DNA of 64,000 bases, taken from the NCBI RefSeq assembly GCF_044748305.1, contig NZ_JBIVFT010000002.1, positions 186,001-250,000 on the forward strand, given 5' to 3'. Position numbers and translations under genes: made by a program. Shown in pieces: positions 61,540 through 64,000 of the stretch. This stretch comes from Arthrobacter_E sp044748305. Lineage in GTDB: Bacteria > Actinomycetota > Actinomycetes > Actinomycetales > Micrococcaceae. Within the stretch, counting starts at the first letter, position 1. Each line of letters opens with the position of its first letter. The notes beneath the pieces were generated by a model. The model did no database searches and had not been told where the DNA came from. It was given only the letters and a program-made list of their open reading frames with translations.

Positions 61540-61561
61540 TGGACCTGTCTATACCTGTCCA
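61540..61561. promoter_or_regulatory. Operator-like repeat before the GntR-UTRA operon
   Basis: TGGAC-CTGTCTATACC-TGTCCA region: outer TGGAC/GTCCA arms and a direct repeat ACCTGTC-TAT-ACCTGTC. HutC-type GntR sites commonly hold a GTATAGAC-like core, and the reverse complement here reads GGTATAGACAGG. It lies 17 bases upstream of the chosen start. Confidence 0.6.
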
Positions 61562-61663
61562 TATTGAGGTGTGTCATCGTCCGCTGTCAATCACCGCTCA
61601 GCTGAAGATCGCCTTCGTGAAAACCACCGCCCGCTGCACTTCAGGGAGCTGCTGTGTAAGTCC

Positions 61664-62020
61664 ACAGCCGTAGACCTCGCACAGCTCGCCGGCGAGCCCT
61701 ACATCATGTATGACGCCGCTCCAGGAATCCGCAATGTGACCGACGCCTTCGCTGCGCGCGGCCTCCAGCCCAAAATCAAGGCGAAAGTCACTCAGATCAG
61801 TCTTGTCGAAGCGCTCGTCGGCCGCGGATTGGGTTATGGCCTGCTCATGTCTCGACCCAACGCCCTGCCGATGAGCACCGAGGGCCGCCCGGTTGTCATT
61901 CGGCCGCTCGATCCGCCGGTCACCGTTTCACACATCGTCGCGATCTGGCCCAACGATATGAAGCTCACTCCGCGAGCTTCGGCACTTCTCGACTTCGCTG
62001 AGGAACGGTTTGCCGGCAAC
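61664..62020 (+). pseudogene. Remnant of a LysR-type regulator (ligand-domain fragment)
   Basis: A frame reads 'VDLAQLAGEPYIMYDAAPGIRNVTDAFAARGLQPKIKAKVTQISLVEALVGRGLGYGLLMSRP...' and ends near 'LTPRASALLDFAEERF', which is the second half of a LysR substrate-binding domain. The DNA-binding HTH and the first half of the ligand domain are missing, and the preceding sequence carries the divergent GntR promoter. The frame then runs antisense into the lipase gene. It is therefore a truncated, non-functional leftover. Confidence 0.75.
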
Positions 62021-62192
62021 GGTCATCCCAGCGATTTCCCACAGCGTGAGAAGCCTACGCAACGGAAGCGCAGTGGGGGACGGTTCAAGCCGCCGACGCC
62101 GGCCGCCGTCGTACTCAGACCTGACAGACGACGACGGCCTGCCGCGCCATCGGAGATGACAGCACGACAGGCCGCGAGGAGGGACCGAGAAG

Positions 62193-63437
62193 TCAGACGC
62201 TCCAGCAATTCGAAATCTGGGGAACTCCGGCGAAGCGCGCCTCGAGGAAGGCGAACTCTTCAACGAAGCTCGGAACGGCCCCACCCACGTGGGTCGGAAA
62301 TCCGTTGGGGCTGAAGACGATGTTCGCCCCTTGCGTGCACCAACGCTTGGCGAGCCCCTTGCCTGCGGCATAGGGCACGACGTCGTCCAGCGCAGAGTGG
62401 GTGACGCGAACCGGCGCATTGGGCTTCAGGGTTCCGATGAGCTGATCGTCGATGATCTTGTTCCACGGAGCCTTCGCCGCGATACCCGTGAATCCTTCTC
62501 CGCTGTCCGTCAATGTGGAGAGTTGCCGGAACGCGTTGCTGGGGAGATCGAAGGTGCAATGCCGCGTGACGTCTGCGGCGACCTTGTTCCCGGCAGCATT
62601 GAGCGTACCGTCGAGATCCACATGGTACGAGGCCGCGAGGCCGTCCACGGCGAAGAGGAGGAATTCGGCGTAGAGGCTTCCGTCGAGTGCCTTGCCGACG
62701 ATCCGCAGATCCGCCGGAACAGCACCCGCGAGAGTACCCTTGATCGGCAGTTCCGGCGCGTAGGAAGCCGCCAGCTCAGCGGCCGAGGCCGCCGCGCCGC
62801 CGCCCTGCGAGTAGCCCGCAATGGCCACTGGGCTCTTGCTCAGCCCCAGGCCCGGGAGCTGGCGAGCGGCCCGTGCGATATCCAGTGCGGCGTGCCCCTG
62901 AGAGAGGCGATCCATGTAACTGTGGACGCCGGGCGTGCCGAGACCCTCGTAGTCGGTGATCGCCACCGCATAGCCACGAGCGACAAGACCTGCAACGAAG
63001 ATCTCCTCGTATTCGGCACCGAAGCTGAGGAGGCGGGAGGGTGCGCAGCGGTCCGCGAGGCCTTGCGTGCCGGGCGTGTACGAGACGAGAGGCCGGGTGC
63101 CGCGGCCGATCCACGGCGCCTTGGGCGTGATCACGGTCCCCGTGACCGCGATCGGTTTGCCGGTCCGGTCCGTGGAGGTGTACATGATCCGCTGCGAGGT
63201 GATGACGATGCCGCTGGCATTGAGCGGGTCCAGCACGAAGCCCGTAGGCTCGCTGCGAATCACCGCCCCCGTGGATGCCGGGAGCTGGGCCGGTGGCTGA
63301 TAGAACACGGGACGGCTCGCATCGTCCGGATCGCTGGGGACCGCTGCTTGGGCCGGAGCGGGCACGGAGAGCAGCGCCAGTGCTGCGAACAAGGGAATCA
63401 GAAACGTCGCGCCGATGCGACGGGTGGTGCTTGGCAT
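62193..63437 (-). CDS. Secreted lipase/esterase (alpha/beta hydrolase, secretory-lipase family)
   Basis: A 414-residue exported hydrolase. The signal peptide ends 'PAPAQAA' (about residue 32). The nucleophile elbow is 'AIAGYSQGGGAAASAAEL' (G-Y-S-Q-G), preceded by 'GYAVAITDYEGLGTPG' and 'HAALDIARAARQL', the fingerprint of the secretory lipase (LIP) family. A later 'ALDDVVPYAAGKGLAKRWC' provides the Asp and 'FPTHVGGAVPSFVEEF' the His. ATG 63437 follows AAGGA. It may hydrolyse esters such as triglycerides outside the cell. A palindromic operator lies upstream. Confidence 0.92.
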   Translation of the reverse strand: MPSTTRRIGATFLIPLFAALALLSVPAPAQAAVPSDPDDASRPVFYQPPAQLPASTGAVIRSEPTGFVLDPLNASGIVITSQRIMYTSTDRTGKPIAVTGTVITPKAPWIGRGTRPLVSYTPGTQGLADRCAPSRLLSFGAEYEEIFVAGLVARGYAVAITDYEGLGTPGVHSYMDRLSQGHAALDIARAARQLPGLGLSKSPVAIAGYSQGGGAAASAAELAASYAPELPIKGTLAGAVPADLRIVGKALDGSLYAEFLLFAVDGLAASYHVDLDGTLNAAGNKVAADVTRHCTFDLPSNAFRQLSTLTDSGEGFTGIAAKAPWNKIIDDQLIGTLKPNAPVRVTHSALDDVVPYAAGKGLAKRWCTQGANIVFSPNGFPTHVGGAVPSFVEEFAFLEARFAGVPQISNCWSV

Positions 63438-63504
63438 ACCGGGTTCCTTCCGGTGAAGGCGAGAGGGAGATGTCAGGAGCATGAGTGACCCTCGCTTGAT
63501 GACT

Positions 63505-63528
63505 TGAAGTTACTGGAGGGTAACTTCA
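63505..63528. promoter_or_regulatory. Palindromic operator upstream of the lipase
   Basis: TGAAGTTAC-TGGAGG-GTAACTTCA is a perfect 9-6-9 inverted repeat, 68 bases before the lipase start, with flanking GACT/AGTC partly extending it. The shape fits a TetR-type operator. No regulator gene is next to it in this window. Confidence 0.6.
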
Positions 63529-63628
63529 GGAGTCAAGGACTTTTTCCGGCCGGCTCGTACGGCGCGTGTGATCGCCAGGAGACTAGTGGAGAGACGATGC
63601 CGGAAAACCCGTCACTCGCCAGGCGGCG

Positions 63629-64000
63629 TCAGCTGATCGTTGAGCGGGCCGATTCCGGAGCCGATGAGTAGTCGACGACGCCGATGACATTGCCGAACGG
63701 GTCGGCCACTTCGACCACCATTCCGGTGCGGATCTTCAACGGGCCATTGATGATCGCCACGCCGGCAAGCGTGAGCTCCGCCGCCGCTTCCTCCGCGTCG
63801 ACGACCTCCAGCCAGAGACGGGGCCCGCGGCCTTCAGTCAGCGCGCCTCCGGGACGTTGCCTGAGCACCAAACCGGGTTCCTCCCGGCCGATCCGGTACC
63901 CGACGACGCCGGCTTCAGGGAAGTAGCACTTCTCGGCAAGCCCCAGCAGCTCTCCGTAGAACCGGCGCGCCTCGCCCACGTCCGCAACATCGAGCACGAT
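63629..64000 (-). CDS. VOC/glyoxalase-like protein (5' end outside window)
   Basis: The frame is open to the right edge of the window, and the conserved start ('VLDVADVGEARRFYGELLGL') lies at its very beginning, so only a few N-terminal codons can be missing. It is a single VOC domain with 'RRFYGELLGLAEKCYF' in the first module and 'VVEVADPFGNVIGVVDYS' in the last strand, the usual metal-dependent enzyme or antibiotic-binding fold. Family-typical ligand positions include the Glu in 'LWLEVVD'. No neighbour gives a role. Confidence 0.85.
   Translation of the reverse strand: MVLDVADVGEARRFYGELLGLAEKCYFPEAGVVGYRIGREEPGLVLRQRPGGALTEGRGPRLWLEVVDAEEAAAELTLAGVAIINGPLKIRTGMVVEVADPFGNVIGVVDYSSAPESARSTIS

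Overview
The window is high-GC DNA with actinobacterial hallmarks: GTG starts, many ATGA start/stop overlaps, an HtaA/HmuTUV heme system, mycothiol-type DinB and WYL proteins, an LAxTG-like (class E sortase) anchor and an LPDTG anchor. A Micrococcales soil bacterium of the Arthrobacter/Micrococcaceae kind fits best. That assignment is inference from protein character; no rRNA gene is present. The region reads as an accessory chromosomal stretch rich in transporters, local regulators and extracellular proteins, with one tRNA gene and no insertion sequence or CRISPR array.

Layout. 1-5 kb: a phosphate permease (Pit) operon, then a three-gene envelope operon (DUF6230, DUF6114, Pro-rich secreted protein) under a divergent TetR repressor whose operator lies in the promoter. 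5-8 kb: a metallo-hydrolase, a GNAT enzyme, an ArsB/SLC13-like transporter and a tryptophanyl-tRNA synthetase preceded by a Trp leader peptide and attenuator. 8-15 kb: iron-regulated heme acquisition (hmuO, DtxR-like box, htaA, hmuTUV) and a DUF1540 protein. 15-20 kb: small stress and efflux genes with ArsR and XRE regulators. 20-23 kb: a secreted NucA/NucB-type nuclease with a coupled small partner, a decayed serine recombinase and tRNA-Ala(GGC). 23-27 kb: sugar permease, YjdM and NADP-type glutamate dehydrogenase. 26.7-37.3 kb: an amino-acid uptake and catabolism region (aminotransferase, TetR, polar amino-acid ABC transporter, TPP decarboxylase, SDR, APC permease, aldehyde dehydrogenase). 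37.4-40 kb: a gamma-butyrolactone-type signalling module (AfsA-like synthase, receptor, NAD-dependent reductase/epimerase). 40-43 kb: drug/metabolite transporter, GNAT, pirin and AhpD-like genes. 43-48.7 kb: a very large sortase-anchored surface protein with twelve about 117-residue repeats. 48.9-54.8 kb: MerR/class-IV aminotransferase, TetR/drug efflux, universal stress protein, WYL regulator, DinB. 55-61.6 kb: ankyrin protein, a tandem-fused GntR-FCD regulator, and a four-gene operon (GntR-UTRA, ADP-ribosylglycohydrolase-fold enzyme, NCS1 permease, PfkB kinase) that looks like nucleoside salvage. 61.6-64 kb: a LysR remnant, a secreted lipase and a VOC protein cut by the window edge.

The most interesting systems are the trpS attenuator with its 12-codon leader peptide, the three-gene butyrolactone module, the NucA-like nuclease with its coupled partner gene, the ARH/PfkB/NCS1 cassette and the duplicated GntR fusion. 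No single large unknown system dominates. The novelty lies in small regulatory architectures and uncharacterised gene partnerships.
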